From the NCBI GenBank assembly GCA_022457065.1, contig JAJGBQ010000003.1, positions 1-64,000 on the forward strand: 64,000 bases of DNA, given 5' to 3'. Shown in pieces: positions 33,783-44,436 of this stretch. Position 1 is the stretch's first letter. Each line of letters opens with the position of its first letter. The notes under the pieces are model-generated. The model ran no database searches, had not been told where the DNA came from, and saw only the letters and a program-made list of their open reading frames with translations. Source of the stretch: Curvularia sp. ZM96. Its lineage: Eukaryota > Ascomycota > Dothideomycetes > Pleosporales > Pleosporaceae. The translations under genes were made by a program, and so were the position numbers.

Positions 33783-36700
33783 TTACGATCGCCGACGCCT
33801 TGCCGAACCCATCGCTATCGCCTCCATCACAGCACCGTTCAAAGCTTCAGTCTGGACTGTCCATTGGAACCATATACCATTTGTTTCCAGTCTCCAGAAC
33901 GACATTCCTGCATCACTGTTAGTTATTTCCAGAAGTATCTGTTGGCACTCTTCAAAATATTTCCTCAGTGACTCTTCTCCATAATCTTCACTCCTTGGCC
34001 CCATAGCAAGGCCGTCACTTTGTCCAGTACGTATCAATAGGCCTCTTGCAAAGATATCGATCCACTGAATGATTTCATCAGCTTCTCTGCCCAACCCCTC
34101 AGATATACCTTGCGCGATGGCGATCTTGCTTGAATTAGCAGCCAACCTCCATGCGCGGACGAGCAGAAGTGTGAAGCCTCCGCGTGCAAGGTTCCCCCGA
34201 AAAGGCCTCGGTTTCATGCCGTCATTGACTTGGTCCCCTAGCTGCGCCGCCTTCGCCCACCATCCGTATGACAGATCTGGATTGTGTTCCATCAGAGTAT
34301 ACCAATCGCCTAGAAGCAGGTATGCTTTACATATATAATTGGTGAGATTGTTGTTTAGCGCCAGATCACGTCCTTTCTGTAGATAGCTCATGGCTTGTGC
34401 CTTCCACACATCACGGTCATCCGCCTGAGAGGCGAAGTGTGCATCCATGATAAGTTTGCCGGTATGCAAGTTCATCAAGCATTCGCGTGTCACTCTCTCG
34501 TATTGTTGTCCGACCTCAGACGTAGTCTGTGCGTCCTGATCACCTGCACCAAGAGAACGGTTCAGTCGGACCCATTCGTCCAAGTGGAGTATCGCGTTAT
34601 CGGCTTGGCTTGCCTCAGCGGCAGCTAACCAAAGTAACCAATGAAGACTTCTTTGATCGTGTCGATCATTTCTTATCATAGCATGGTGCAGACCATCGAG
34701 CAGAATTTTTCGCTCTCTTGCAGCATCCGGGCGGGCAGCCATGGCGACCATGGCTATCGAGATCGGATCCCTTCGTTGAAGTTCCTCATCCATCCCCCCA
34801 AGTCCTTGACGCCGTAGCCTGGGAACAAGTTCTAAACCTGCGTTGCAGAAAGATATCGCGTCTATAGCAGGTCCGGCCGCATTAGAGGATCCTCTCAGCG
34901 CGAGGAGTATTGTATCAACAGACTCAATTAAATCGTTAGAAAGCTCTTCGCTTTTGACAGTGGCCTGAAGTTCGTTCAGCTTTTCCCAAATTCGGTCGGT
35001 AGGGTAATCCTGTCGCATTTGCGGCGTTCGACCAATGAGGATATCTGTCAGGAAGAAGAACTTGCTCTTGTAGAACTGCACAGCTTCTTCCTCTGTGGCC
35101 TCTGCATCTAAGGTTGCATCCCAGACTTCTTGGCGTAAGGAAGACAGACGTCTTGAAGTGACAGAGTCACTTTTCAACAAAGCTGTTTTCACAGAGAATG
35201 CCGTACAGAACAATCCAGCTGGTGGGTTACCAAACCTGCGAACTGACTCCTCATACATGTCCAGACACATGGAAAGAGACCGATCTTGTTCATTACCGTC
35301 TAACATTCCCACCCTATTCGAGATACTCAAGATGAGGTCAGCGATTCGCAACACCTTACTAAGAACTGTGAAAGGTAGCGCTCTTTGGGGTACTTCTGAA
35401 GCCAATAGGGCAAAGCGTCGAACGACTTTTCCTAATAGGGTCAAGCTTGCTGCGCTTCTATCTCCATCTCGCGATTTCATCTTTGGGATGTAATGGAGGG
35501 CGAAGATGAGCTCGATATCAGCATTAGCGAGGTCGGAGGTATTGATCATAAGCTCGATAGCACGACAAACATTGAGCCACTCAACCTCAAGAAACGTCGG
35601 TACATCGTTTGGGCGAGTCACGAAGATACTCGCAAAGAATTCGTAGTTCTCCAGAAAACAAACATCTAACATACGGATAAATTGGGAGCTATCATCTAGA
35701 CGCTCGCATTCTGCGCGTAAAAGGTAGGGTAGTAATGGATGCAGCTTGTAATGGATGTCGGAGTTGAGGTCGATAGCATCTTCGATCAGGCCAATAGCCT
35801 TAAGAATCTTGATGCCATCTCGGAAGATATTTCGAAGGTCAGGTGTGAGTTGACTGACCTCTTGGAGTCTATCCGATCTCCGCCCGTATGCACGTCCTCG
35901 TGGCTGAGACAAGCGATACTCGCTACCAAAGTGGGGATCATTGAATATCTCACATGCCATTAGATTGAGATACCATGCGCCGTTGTTGAAGAAGTTCAGA
36001 GAGTATTGCCGAAATGGCGCCCAAGTCAGTACCATACGATGAACGGACGGGTACTCTGCTTTCAGCAGGCAAATAACCCGAGTAAAGTCCGCGATCGTGC
36101 CCAGCGATCCTTCATTCGGAATGTTGAGACCAGATGCAAGATGTACGCGTGTGAGCGAAGGAAGGCTCATTTGAAATTCTAAAGCGAGATTTTGCAATGA
36201 TTCTGTTGTTGGATTGTGACCATTCAAGCACATCGAGACCAGGTTGCAGAACATCGCGTTATTGTCATGTTGTGCTAACATTCTCGATAGCTCGAGTGCG
36301 AATTGCTCGTGAGCTTCGCTCTGGAGAAATTCCGATGGCAAGCCAGTTTCAGCGATTTCGACGGCATGACTGGACTTCAAACTCTTGAGCTCGTAATAGG
36401 CTGGTTTCTTGTCACCTTCTGCGCAAGCGACTGATTGGGCATGAGCCAAGGTGTTCGTTCGCGAAAGCACAACGATCTTCCACGGTATGTCTTCCCGTTG
36501 GCGGTGGACGTGGAGGAAACTCTTCAGATCGGCAGATTGATCATCGTTAAGTACCGGGAGAGAGTACTGGTCGAGACCACGGATGTGGTCAATCGTCTCA
36601 CATCCATCAAGAAATACAAGGTATCGTGTGCGATCCGACCTTTCTATGCCCTCCTGCTCGCCATTAAGCCTATATGTCGAAGACGTCGCTTGATTCTGTA

Positions 36701-38178
36701 TGAGAGATTCCAGTCGTTGTTGCAGTGTACCTGATTGGTTCTGGAAGAGGTCTCTGCCGGGCAGGACGAACACGTGTTCGAAGAATCCAGTTTCAACCCA
36801 CCAATGAGCAAGGAATTTGACCAAGTAGGATTTACCCGATCCACCAGGACCATAAACATGCACAAGGTTGGTAGAGGTAAGGATATTCTCAAGATTTAGA
36901 ACATCGATGTCTCGCCCAACAATGGTAGGAGAGCGGGTTGTTTCATTCGCAAGTGACAATTTATCAAGTCCCATCAACGGGGACTTGATCTCTCGTCTGA
37001 TCAGCCCAGCATGTGATTTGTACACGACAGGAACAAAATGATCCTTGAGACGACGCATCAGCCCAAAAGTACCGCGCCTATGAGTTTGTTCCCGTAGTGC
37101 TTTGCGACCGAGCGCAACAGACTGGACAATGTCGTGTTGATTGGCCAGGAAGTTTTCATAGAAGTGATTGATGAAAATGCTCGCGCTTTCCGCAAGAACA
37201 GCATACGACATTGCGACTACTGTCTCGATACCAGATTCAATGAGCTTTTGTGCTAGATTGGCGTGATGCGGCGTTCGTGCCTTCGCAGAATTGCAGGCGT
37301 TCAGTACAACTATAGGAACCTGAGCTTTCGTAAGCTCCGCAGCGATATGTGAAGCTTCGACTGGCATTGATGACAGGAACGGGAACATTAAAGCAAACAC
37401 TAGATGAGATCTATCATCGTTAGCAATGAACGCATGAACAAAGCTGCTTCACTTACTTCCCGTCGTGTATGATGCCATGAAGGTCAAAATGTACGATGGA
37501 GTAATATCCTGGAGGACGTGATTGTAGCTTCACGACTGTCTCGAGCCAATCCCCGGGTCGCGCGAATTCGATGGCGCTTGTTGATTCATCCAGTTTTTCC
37601 CGAAGAAGCTTGGAAAGTGGTTTTGAAAGAAGCAAATAGTCAATATCCCGGTCTGCATCAGGACGAGCAGAGACGAACAGAATGCGACAGACACCTTCAA
37701 TCAGGTGTTCAGTCTCGGAAAGCCTCAGACTGGTCGGTTGTGTCAAGCAACGAGAGACGATTACCCCAGCAATGTGAAACTCCGTCCAGTCTGCATTTTC
37801 TAGCATCTCCCAGTGAATGCTCTGAAATCTGCTGCTTGAGCTTTCTGTGACGATTTCAATTCTGAGGAAGTCGCTGCTGCCAAGATTGAGCAACTGGATG
37901 CAGTTCTTGATCGTGGGCCCCATCTGCTGCACCATCTTTTGCTCACAGTGCTTGACCAGAACTTCACAAGCCTTGGCTCGCTCTACAAGATAAATGTCGT
38001 CGATCACATACTCCTCCAGATACCATTCAATCTCAGGCTCATCTATTCCACTGATGGGATTTTGGATCGTCAGCCCCATAATTCGGTCACCACAGTGCAC
38101 GGTCGTGTTCCAGAGCTGTTGGTCATCCGAATCGGCGTTTCTACTTGCAATTACTTGGATGGTCTGTTGAATTGACAT
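33783..38178 (-). CDS. CHAT-NB-ARC NLR-like protein (STAND)
   Basis: Two exons: 38178-37457 and 37410-33783, joined over a 46-bp intron, giving 1449 aa. I chose ATG 38178 because the open frame further upstream has no earlier ATG. Residues about 165-345 form a CHAT caspase-like protease: catalytic His in HFDLHG (H234) just before the intron, catalytic Cys in VVLNACNSA (C280) after it. An NB-ARC/NTPase follows: P-loop GPGGSGKS (428-435), Walker B-like RYLVFLDGCE (about 503-512) and sensor-like KIVVLSRTN (about 552-560). The remaining ~850 residues are helical and TPR-like (AYLLLGDWYTLMEHNPDLSY region). This is the plan of fungal NLR-like receptors: ligand sensing by the C-terminal part, oligomerisation by NB-ARC, and protease output. 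The neighbour at 38805, transcribed divergently, is gasdermin-like. In fungi, gasdermin genes are known to pair with protease-type partners (subtilisin or CHAT), so it is the likely substrate. No RIP is visible. Confidence 0.88.
37411..37456 (-). other. Intron of the CHAT-NLR gene
   Basis: 46 bp: donor GTAAGT (37456-37451), branch site GCTAAC, acceptor GATAG at 37411. Splicing rebuilds one codon (GGG AA|A) and joins HFDLHGIIHDGK to SHLVFALMFPF. This restores a continuous CHAT domain between its His and Cys. Confidence 0.88.
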
Positions 38179-38804
38179 TTTTACTAGAGTTTCGGAGTTG
38201 ACGCTTTGGTTTGACAAAAGAACCCGGAGTGGCTGTGTGAAGTCATGAACGGTGCAGATAATCAGAAGATAGCATCTGATTTAGCAGCGAGAAAACCAAA
38301 AGAAGCTGTTGCTTTACAGGTTCATTTAGGCTTTAGCAAGAATTCTTCATCACTAAAATAACGACAGTGGTGCCAACGGAAACTTTGTGGTCTTCAGCTG
38401 CAACGCCACGCACTTAGCGCGACATCATATGCTCAATCACGACAACGTACCCCACCTCTGTCATCACAGCTGAAGAGAATGTGGATTACAAACCTTGGAT
38501 CCATGCAAGTCCGTCGACGAGCTCGCCTGTATGAGCAATCATGCCTTCGCTGTGACGCTATAGCTGAGTGGGAGGCGGGGATTGAGTCTTAGATCTCTGC
38601 AAGTCCCTTAGTAAGCTCAGCTATTCATGCAGTCAGAGGGATTAACATGTGTCATCGCTAATACCCAACAGTTCCGAGTTACTTTGATTCGCATAAGGTA
38701 TTTGAACACATATTTGTAATAAAGGAACCTCGTTCTTTCTTACAGTTTCGCAATTCTCAAACAACGTATTGGAACAATCTTTTTACTTGGAGCTCTCATA
38801 AGCT
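38179..38804. promoter_or_regulatory. Shared divergent promoter region
   Basis: 626 bp between the starts of the CHAT-NLR (minus) and the gasdermin-like gene (plus). It holds an imperfect direct repeat: CTTGGATCCATGCAAGTCC from 38494 and CTTAGATCTCTGCAAGTCC from 38588. Similarity continues for about 50 bp (..AGCTC.. ..ATGC..). It could carry elements controlling both genes. Confidence 0.5.
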
Positions 38805-39788
38805 ATGCCACGGCGACGACAAAGAGGTCCCACTTGGGGTCTCTTAGACCCAGGAGCCATACTCGACGGCTCTGAAGCACCTAAACTTCTCGGTCGCATC
38901 GTTGCAGATATAGACTTTCCACTATCCGATTATGTTCCAGTGAATCCCCAAGAGATCTTGGGCGCGTTCGAGGAGCCAATGGAAGTTACCAGCTGCGATA
39001 TCCAACAACAAATTTCTGCCTCCACCTCAACCGAGGTGCAGGCCCGGATGACTCAACTTTTTGGTATCGAGGTATCGAGGCAGCAACAAGCTGGCAGACA
39101 GATCGGGGCGCATACGGTAGTTACTCGATTTCTGAGGCAGCATCACGATTACTACGACGCACTCATAGCCAAGTATCGTAGTGACGTTGCTACTTTGCTG
39201 CAGAGACAAGACAACAAACGGGGATACATGATCACTGGCATTAAGAGCTGTGTGGACGCAGAGATCGAGGCTTCCGCTGGATCCGGTACAACAACAGGTT
39301 TAACCATGGAGGTACCCGTCCAGAAAGCGATAGCTGCCTTCGGCGTCGCAAATCCGCTTGGAGACATGGCCGATCCTACTGTAATAGTTAACAAACAGAA
39401 TATGCATAGCGTTTTGTCACGCTTTGTAGCCAAGGGCGAGCGGATATTCTCACTCCAGGTCAGAGAAGTGAGATACCGAGGCTTTATCCACAAAGAGCTC
39501 TGCATGAAAGGAATTAGTGAATTCGAGCCTAACCGAGCTATGTTCGGAGACCGTAAAGCAAAGGTGCCTCTGTCAGAGTGGGCACAATCAAGTCAGGATG
39601 AAGAAAATGTTGCAGCAGGCGTCCTCGAGAAACAAGTGCTATCTTCTAATGTCGCTATGATTGAGGCGCCTGACGGCGTTCCAGCGAAGTCAAATAAAGA
39701 GCCAACAGAACAGGAGGAAGTTTTCGAGTTGACAGATGGCAATAAGGCAGATGCAGAAATGACATTGTTTGCAGAGCTAGCTTTCTAG
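38805..39788 (+). CDS. Gasdermin-like pore-forming protein
   Basis: 327 aa, single exon, no signal peptide. The N-terminus carries LDPGAILDG (14-22) and LLGRIV (28-33). A long amphipathic region follows, with GYMITGIKS (140-148) and a Val/Ala-rich strand region MEVPVQKAIAAFGVANPLG (about 168-186). I recognise these as features of fungal gasdermin-like proteins of the RCD-1/HET-Q1 type. The C-terminal ~70 residues (DGVPAKSNKEPTEQEEVFEL onward) are acidic and poorly structured, as expected of a short autoinhibitory tail removed by a protease. Known members form membrane pores and cause regulated cell death in allorecognition. The divergent CHAT-NLR next to it is the probable activator. The cleavage site is not visible from sequence alone. 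Family assignment is from remembered motifs, so a profile search is needed. Confidence 0.72.
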   Translation: MPRRRQRGPTWGLLDPGAILDGSEAPKLLGRIVADIDFPLSDYVPVNPQEILGAFEEPMEVTSCDIQQQISASTSTEVQARMTQLFGIEVSRQQQAGRQIGAHTVVTRFLRQHHDYYDALIAKYRSDVATLLQRQDNKRGYMITGIKSCVDAEIEASAGSGTTTGLTMEVPVQKAIAAFGVANPLGDMADPTVIVNKQNMHSVLSRFVAKGERIFSLQVREVRYRGFIHKELCMKGISEFEPNRAMFGDRKAKVPLSEWAQSSQDEENVAAGVLEKQVLSSNVAMIEAPDGVPAKSNKEPTEQEEVFELTDGNKADAEMTLFAELAF

Positions 39789-39865
39789 GAATGTTTTAAA
39801 AGTTACAGACCAGCTTTGTAGTAATTGGTAAATAATTCAAAAAGACTCTATCCTTAAGCACAACT

Positions 39866-40142
39866 GTCAGCGCAACCCCAAGTTAGCACGGGCCATATCC
39901 ACGAACACCAACTCTCTCCCCTATTCTATCTAATAATTCACGCTATATAGATCGTATAATGATAAAATATAGTGTATTAAACGTGTGCGAGTCTTCTATA
40001 TCTAAGGTAGAAGTTATATCTATTTTAGATATTGTTTAGACGGTACTTACTACTACAAAGTGGTGGGTAGGTAGGTAGGGGTAAAACGCGCTATCCGACT
40101 ATAATTCCCTTTTGACTAATATTCTGTTTAGTATAATATGTA
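39866..40142 (+). repeat. Dispersed ~290-bp repeat, copy C
   Basis: Same orientation as copies A and B and more RIPed than B (GGCATATTGTG has become AGTATAATATG). It begins about 75 bp after the gasdermin-like stop codon and abuts the degenerate TLH copy. Confidence 0.86.
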
Positions 40143-40432
40143 GGGGTTGATAATAGAAGTCCTCGCAGTCTTCATCCGTCTAATCCTCGCGCTTAGCTAC
40201 TAGCAAAAGCTTTTCAACGGCCAGTACTCGAATATAGTAAGCTACTCTAGCAAGCATGTATAAGTAGTTCTTTATAGTACGCAACTAGTTAGTCTACGTG
40301 TCTATGCCTAGTATAGCTAGAAACTATACTAAGCTACTTAAAAACTTATCTATGCTATAGCCTGCGAATATAAACAAAGCTAGCGAGTTGAGTAGCGCGT
40401 CTATCTATATAGCTGTATTATTGTAAGGGTGT

Positions 40433-40707
40433 AGATAGTACGAGGCCACAGTACCTACTTGAGTGGACGATAATAGACTAGTCACTATAGCAGTTACTAA
40501 GAGGAGAGAGAGGTGAAGGAAGAAAGTTGTATTCTTGACATGGGTAAAATCGAAGAGTGGACAGTTCGTCCTGTCGTGAGGTTATTGTCCTCTCTCTATC
40601 TGCTAAAGGAACTACTTATACTATCAGACTCAAGCACGTGACTAGGCAGGTGACTGGTTAGGTGACATGCGTCACCTGACTAGTCACACTATACACTGGC
40701 ACATTAT
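40433..40707. mobile_element. ~275-bp insertion inside the TLH copy
   Basis: Absent from the telomeric TLH copy. Starts TGTAAGGGTG, ends CACTGGCAC, and is flanked by ATTAT on both sides (a likely 5-bp target duplication). Contains AGGTGACATGCGTCACCT, a strong hairpin, and repeated GTGAC/GTCAC motifs. It is far less RIPed than its host sequence. Could be a small solo LTR or a MITE; imperfect similarity between one end and the complement of the other leaves both open. Confidence 0.65.
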
Positions 40708-42015
40708 TATCGTCTAGTAAAAGCTATAGCTATATTGCTAGCGTCTTCTAATTATTCTTCTACGTAAAAAGCTTATAAATATCTTTTATCTTATTAGCTA
40801 GTATAGCGCGGCGTAGCTATCGCTACGGCACGACTCTATTGCTATTACTATTAATAGTACTCTCTATGTCGCTGTTATTATACTCGCTCTCTATGCTAGC
40901 ATCCTTATCGCTTACGCTACCTATAGCAGTATTATCTTGTAATAGAAATATATCTACCTAACGCTCTTTGTCTATAATAATCTGTAGATAGAAGTAGATA
41001 AATTAGATTATATAGCTAGTATACGTTACCTAACTCTTAGAGTTCTATAGTTACGCTAGTAGTTATTAATTAATTATAGTCTACTATATACTACGAAGCT
41101 AGCGCCGCGTCTCTAGCTAGAGCGTTACTAAGCCACGTATAGCTCTTTTAATTAGCTTTTCTATTAGTCTAGCGACTAGCCGTAGCTTTATTTTATTATA
41201 GTTAGGTAAGTAGGCTTAATAGCTTAGATAAGCTAGATTTTAGCTTTCTAGAAATATTAACTATCTAGTTCTCTTAAACTAGTCTATTTTATTAATCTTT
41301 ATAGTCTCTACTATAGTTTATATATCCTCTTCTAGTTATTATTATATATTTTACTATCTACTTAGTTAACGCTAAATAATCTCGTCTTAATCTAGTTTTT
41401 CTCTATTTTCTCTAATACCTAAATTAACTAAAAAATATTTCTATAGCTTACTACTTCTAAAAAACGTCTAAACTTTAATATAATTAAAGAGCGCACTTTT
41501 CTCTCTCTTCTATACCTACTAATAAGTTTTTTTTAAGTATTTGCGTATTACGCTTCTATCTATAGTAAGAAAAGAGTATATCTTATAGTATAGTCTATTA
41601 AGTAGCGTCCTTAGCTCTTTAATTAGGCTCGTAGACTACTTAGAAAGCTTAATATACTTTAGCTCTATTCTCTTATAATACGTAAAGCGTTAAATAATCT
41701 CTTTATACACTTTCGCGGGTGTTACGTGCTATTAAGATAGATACTTATTAAGATTTACTATACTACTACTATACTACTTATAAACTAGAACGCTAAAATT
41801 AGCTAAGAAGTAGAGAATATTATTATAGTTATCTACTAAGGCTACTATTATACTACGCGCAGGTAGACTACTATTACTACTCTCTACGTTCTATATACGA
41901 GTATTTTAGATAAGTAGCTCTATAAAACGCTTATATTTATATATAAGTCTCGCTAGATAGATAAATAAAGTATACGTAACTAGATAAAATACTAGATAGA
42001 AGCGTAGTAGATAGA

Positions 42016-42469
42016 TGTTAAGAGTGGATCTTAAGTGGAAGTAATATAAGACTCCTGGTGTCAAGACTCTGAGGTTAGTTTTCGCGGATAAAGCAATAGA
42101 GTGATATAAACAGTGCCTCTACAAGTAACTCTTATATTATACTTATACTCGTAACTTAAGTTAAACATATTAAGCTATAAGAGTTTAATACCTATTACTA
42201 TATACTAAATAAGAGTTGTAATTGTGTACAATTAGTATGCTAGGTTGCGTGTAATTAGCTCAGGGCTTAATCGTGTACGATTAATAGAGTGATCGTGGAC
42301 GATCGCCTTCTAATTAGTTCCTTGGCTATATAATCGTTAACGATCGATCACGTGACATACGGCGTAGTTAAGAAGAATCGTGGAGCCTAGTAGTCGTGGC
42401 TTGCTGTGCCGTATTTCTTAAAACTGATTACAACCCTGCTAGCGTAAGCAGTTTCGCTTGTTCGTAACA
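42016..42469 (-). repeat. Solo LTR with ATAGA target duplication
   Basis: 454 bp, plus-strand TGTTAAGAG...GTTCGTAACA. Homologous to the LTR at 12062-12537 but much less RIPed. ATAGA occurs on both sides (42011-42015 and 42470-42474). It is inserted into the RIPed TLH copy, so it arrived by transposition and then lost its internal part by LTR-LTR recombination. Confidence 0.9.
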
Positions 42470-42604
42470 ATAGAGTAGTATAAATAAACTCGCTACTTTG
42501 TATATTTGCTATTATACTAATATAAACTAGTAATCTAACGTTACTCTAGTTCTCTTAGTAATGGCGTTACTAGGGCTAAGCCTTTGTCTAAATCTCACGC
42601 AATA

Positions 42605-42985
42605 ACTCGTAGAAGATAGAAGATAGAAAAGAAAGATACCTAGGGGGTATCTACAAAACTTTCTAAGATACCCCTATCTACTGTTATTCTGTTATTATGT
42701 CGGGCTGCTATTAGGAAGAGAGCAATAGTTAGGGGGGAGAAAGAGAGATACTAGGGGGTATCTAGAAAACTTTCTAAGATACCTCCTATCTAGCGTCGTC
42801 CTCTTATTCTATCGTGCTGCTATAGGGAAAAAGTAATAGTAGGGGGAGTTAGGAGAGAGCAATAGCGGGGGGGAATTAATATAGGGTAATAGTTGCCCTC
42901 CTTAGAAGCCCCCTCTCTTACCTACCTCAATCTTAGCATAAATAGCTAGTTAAGATTCTTTCTCTATTATACTATATTATCTCTT
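42605..42985. repeat. Insertion with internal ~115-bp tandem duplication
   Basis: Relative to the telomeric TLH flank (8950-9000), about 380 bp are inserted. Two related units start at GATACCTAGGGGGTATCT (about 42627) and GATACTAGGGGGTATCT (about 42746). Each has AAAACTTTCTAAGATACC shortly after, so each carries a GATACC/GGTATC hairpin. No coding capacity. Origin unknown. Confidence 0.65.
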
Positions 42986-43385
42986 AACTCTTATAGTTAT
43001 AGCGTATTATTAGAAAGTGCTTATAGTAGACGTAACTCTAAACTTAGAGTTAGCTTAGAGTTAAGCTCTAGCCCTAACTTTATCTATAGTATCTACTTTA
43101 TATACTTATATATACGCTACTACGAGTTTTGCGCTATATTAGAGAGATTAAAATAGAGTTTTTTTAGTTACTTACTATACTTTAATATCTTCTAGGCCCT
43201 ATACTAGAATAAACTTAGAGTTAAGTAAGCCCTAACGCTAAGCCTATTTAGTGCGGTTTAGAGGTGTTAAAATTCGCGGTTTAGGGGGTACAAAACGGCT
43301 AGATCTAGATAGAAACCCTAACGCTAAACCTAATCTAGCACGGTTCGCACCCTAACCCGCGCCTTATATTAGTTAGGTTAAGAGA

Positions 43386-44100
43386 GATATAAGGTAAAGT
43401 AGAATGCGGTGGTCCTAGAAACCGAAGCCTAGTGATATTCGCAAGAACTTGTTTGATTCATGCTTAGAATTTAAAGAGCAGGGTTCGGGGTTCGACTACC
43501 TGTCAAACCCTTAGTTCGACTCGTAACACTCCGCCAGAGAGTATCTGGTTCAGATCTTCGATCTCGCGTCTAACCACTTCCACCTTCCTTTGCGTGTTCT
43601 TTCAGCTAGTACTTTGACATATCCTAAGCTTTTGCGCTTTGCTTCGCATTTCCTTTCCCGCGCAACTGCCTCTTTTGCACCACGTTTTGCTTAAGCCTCC
43701 ACAATTTCACTATAGTCCATTATTTTTGCCTCCTCGACCTTGTTACACCCGACTGGCTTGCGGCAATTGGTCTTGTTGCTCTGTTCGAAAGGGAGCCAAT
43801 TCTTATCTTAGAGAGCACGATCAGCAAGAGAGCTTTAGAAGACGTCCGCTAGCTTATGTAAACGATGTCTATTTGAGCTATCGAGCAATCGAGAATCCTG
43901 ATGAGTAAGGTTATACAGCGCATCAAGAGTCTTTGATGTCACTGGCGCCTGAAGTATCTTTTTGTCTATCGCCCTCTCATTGTCACCTGGAACGCGCAGT
44001 TTAGATCATAGCTTCTGGGTATCTTTAGGAGAGAAGGCCACCTTGATAGGGGAGGCTACTGATTTGTCACCAGTCGTATTCATTGGACCAGTCAACACCA
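43386..44100. other. Transition to gene-bearing region, no clear gene
   Basis: A plus-strand frame at 43639-43908 is open but has no recognisable domain. GGTTCGGGGTTCGACTACC near 43480 resembles a tRNA T-arm but no cloverleaf could be drawn. Confidence 0.4.
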
Positions 44101-44436
44101 TTAGCTGGCCATGATGCTTACCACTGAACCGTGCTTGCCTTGCTGGAATGAATGTAAAGGAGACGAAGAGCACGTACTTAAGGTATCTGCTGATATAGCT
44201 GCGCTTTGCTCGGTTGAATCACCACTATCTAGTGGTTTCCAAGGATGATGGCCTCTCATGCTCGCTAGCTCTCTCTGAAGTCGACGTTGGTGGCCAAGCT
44301 TAATCCTGAGACGTCTCAGGTCTTCTTCCCGTATCTTGGAGAGAGTAACCCAGTCAATAAATCCATTTCTCAGCAGCACATCGATGTATTGGCTTAGGCC
44401 GAGAGCTTGGAGGGTCCGGTGAAGATCATTCTCCAT
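44101..44436 (-). CDS. SAM-domain protein
   Basis: 111 aa. Residues about 3-60 form a sterile alpha motif: LGLSQYIDVLLRNGF, WVTLSKIREEDLRRL and IKLGHQRRLQRELASMRG, the LGHRxKL-type helix 5 typical of SAM. The rest (serine-rich, about 65-111) is unstructured. In fungi this SAM subtype often precedes other domains such as an HMG box, and none follows here. This may be a truncated gene or the first exon of a longer one. SAM domains mediate protein-protein interaction. Confidence 0.75.
   Translation of the reverse strand: MENDLHRTLQALGLSQYIDVLLRNGFIDWVTLSKIREEDLRRLRIKLGHQRRLQRELASMRGHHPWKPLDSGDSTEQSAAISADTLSTCSSSPLHSFQQGKHGSVVSIMAS

Larger units (their letters stand above)
40158..43385 (-). pseudogene. 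RIPed partial copy of the TLH helicase locus
   Basis: Aligns in the same orientation with about 7235-9395: the N-terminal ~330 codons of the helicase frame, the zinc-finger frame and the telomere-associated sequence. The helicase domain itself is absent because the copy starts inside the gene. It is saturated with C-to-T and G-to-A changes. Three insertions interrupt it: about 40433-40707, 42016-42474 and about 42605-42985. At the A-run where the telomeric copy shifts frame, this copy differs by two bases. This supports the view that the ancestral gene was one continuous frame. Confidence 0.85.

Noticed and set aside
43470..43510. Possible tRNA (GGGTTCGGGGTTCGACTACC)
   Set aside because: Only a T-arm-like string; no matching acceptor, D or anticodon stems. 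The GGTTCAGATCC string near 44692 fails in the same way.
43639..43908. 89-aa frame considered as a gene
   Set aside because: No signal peptide, domain or splice partner that I could identify.
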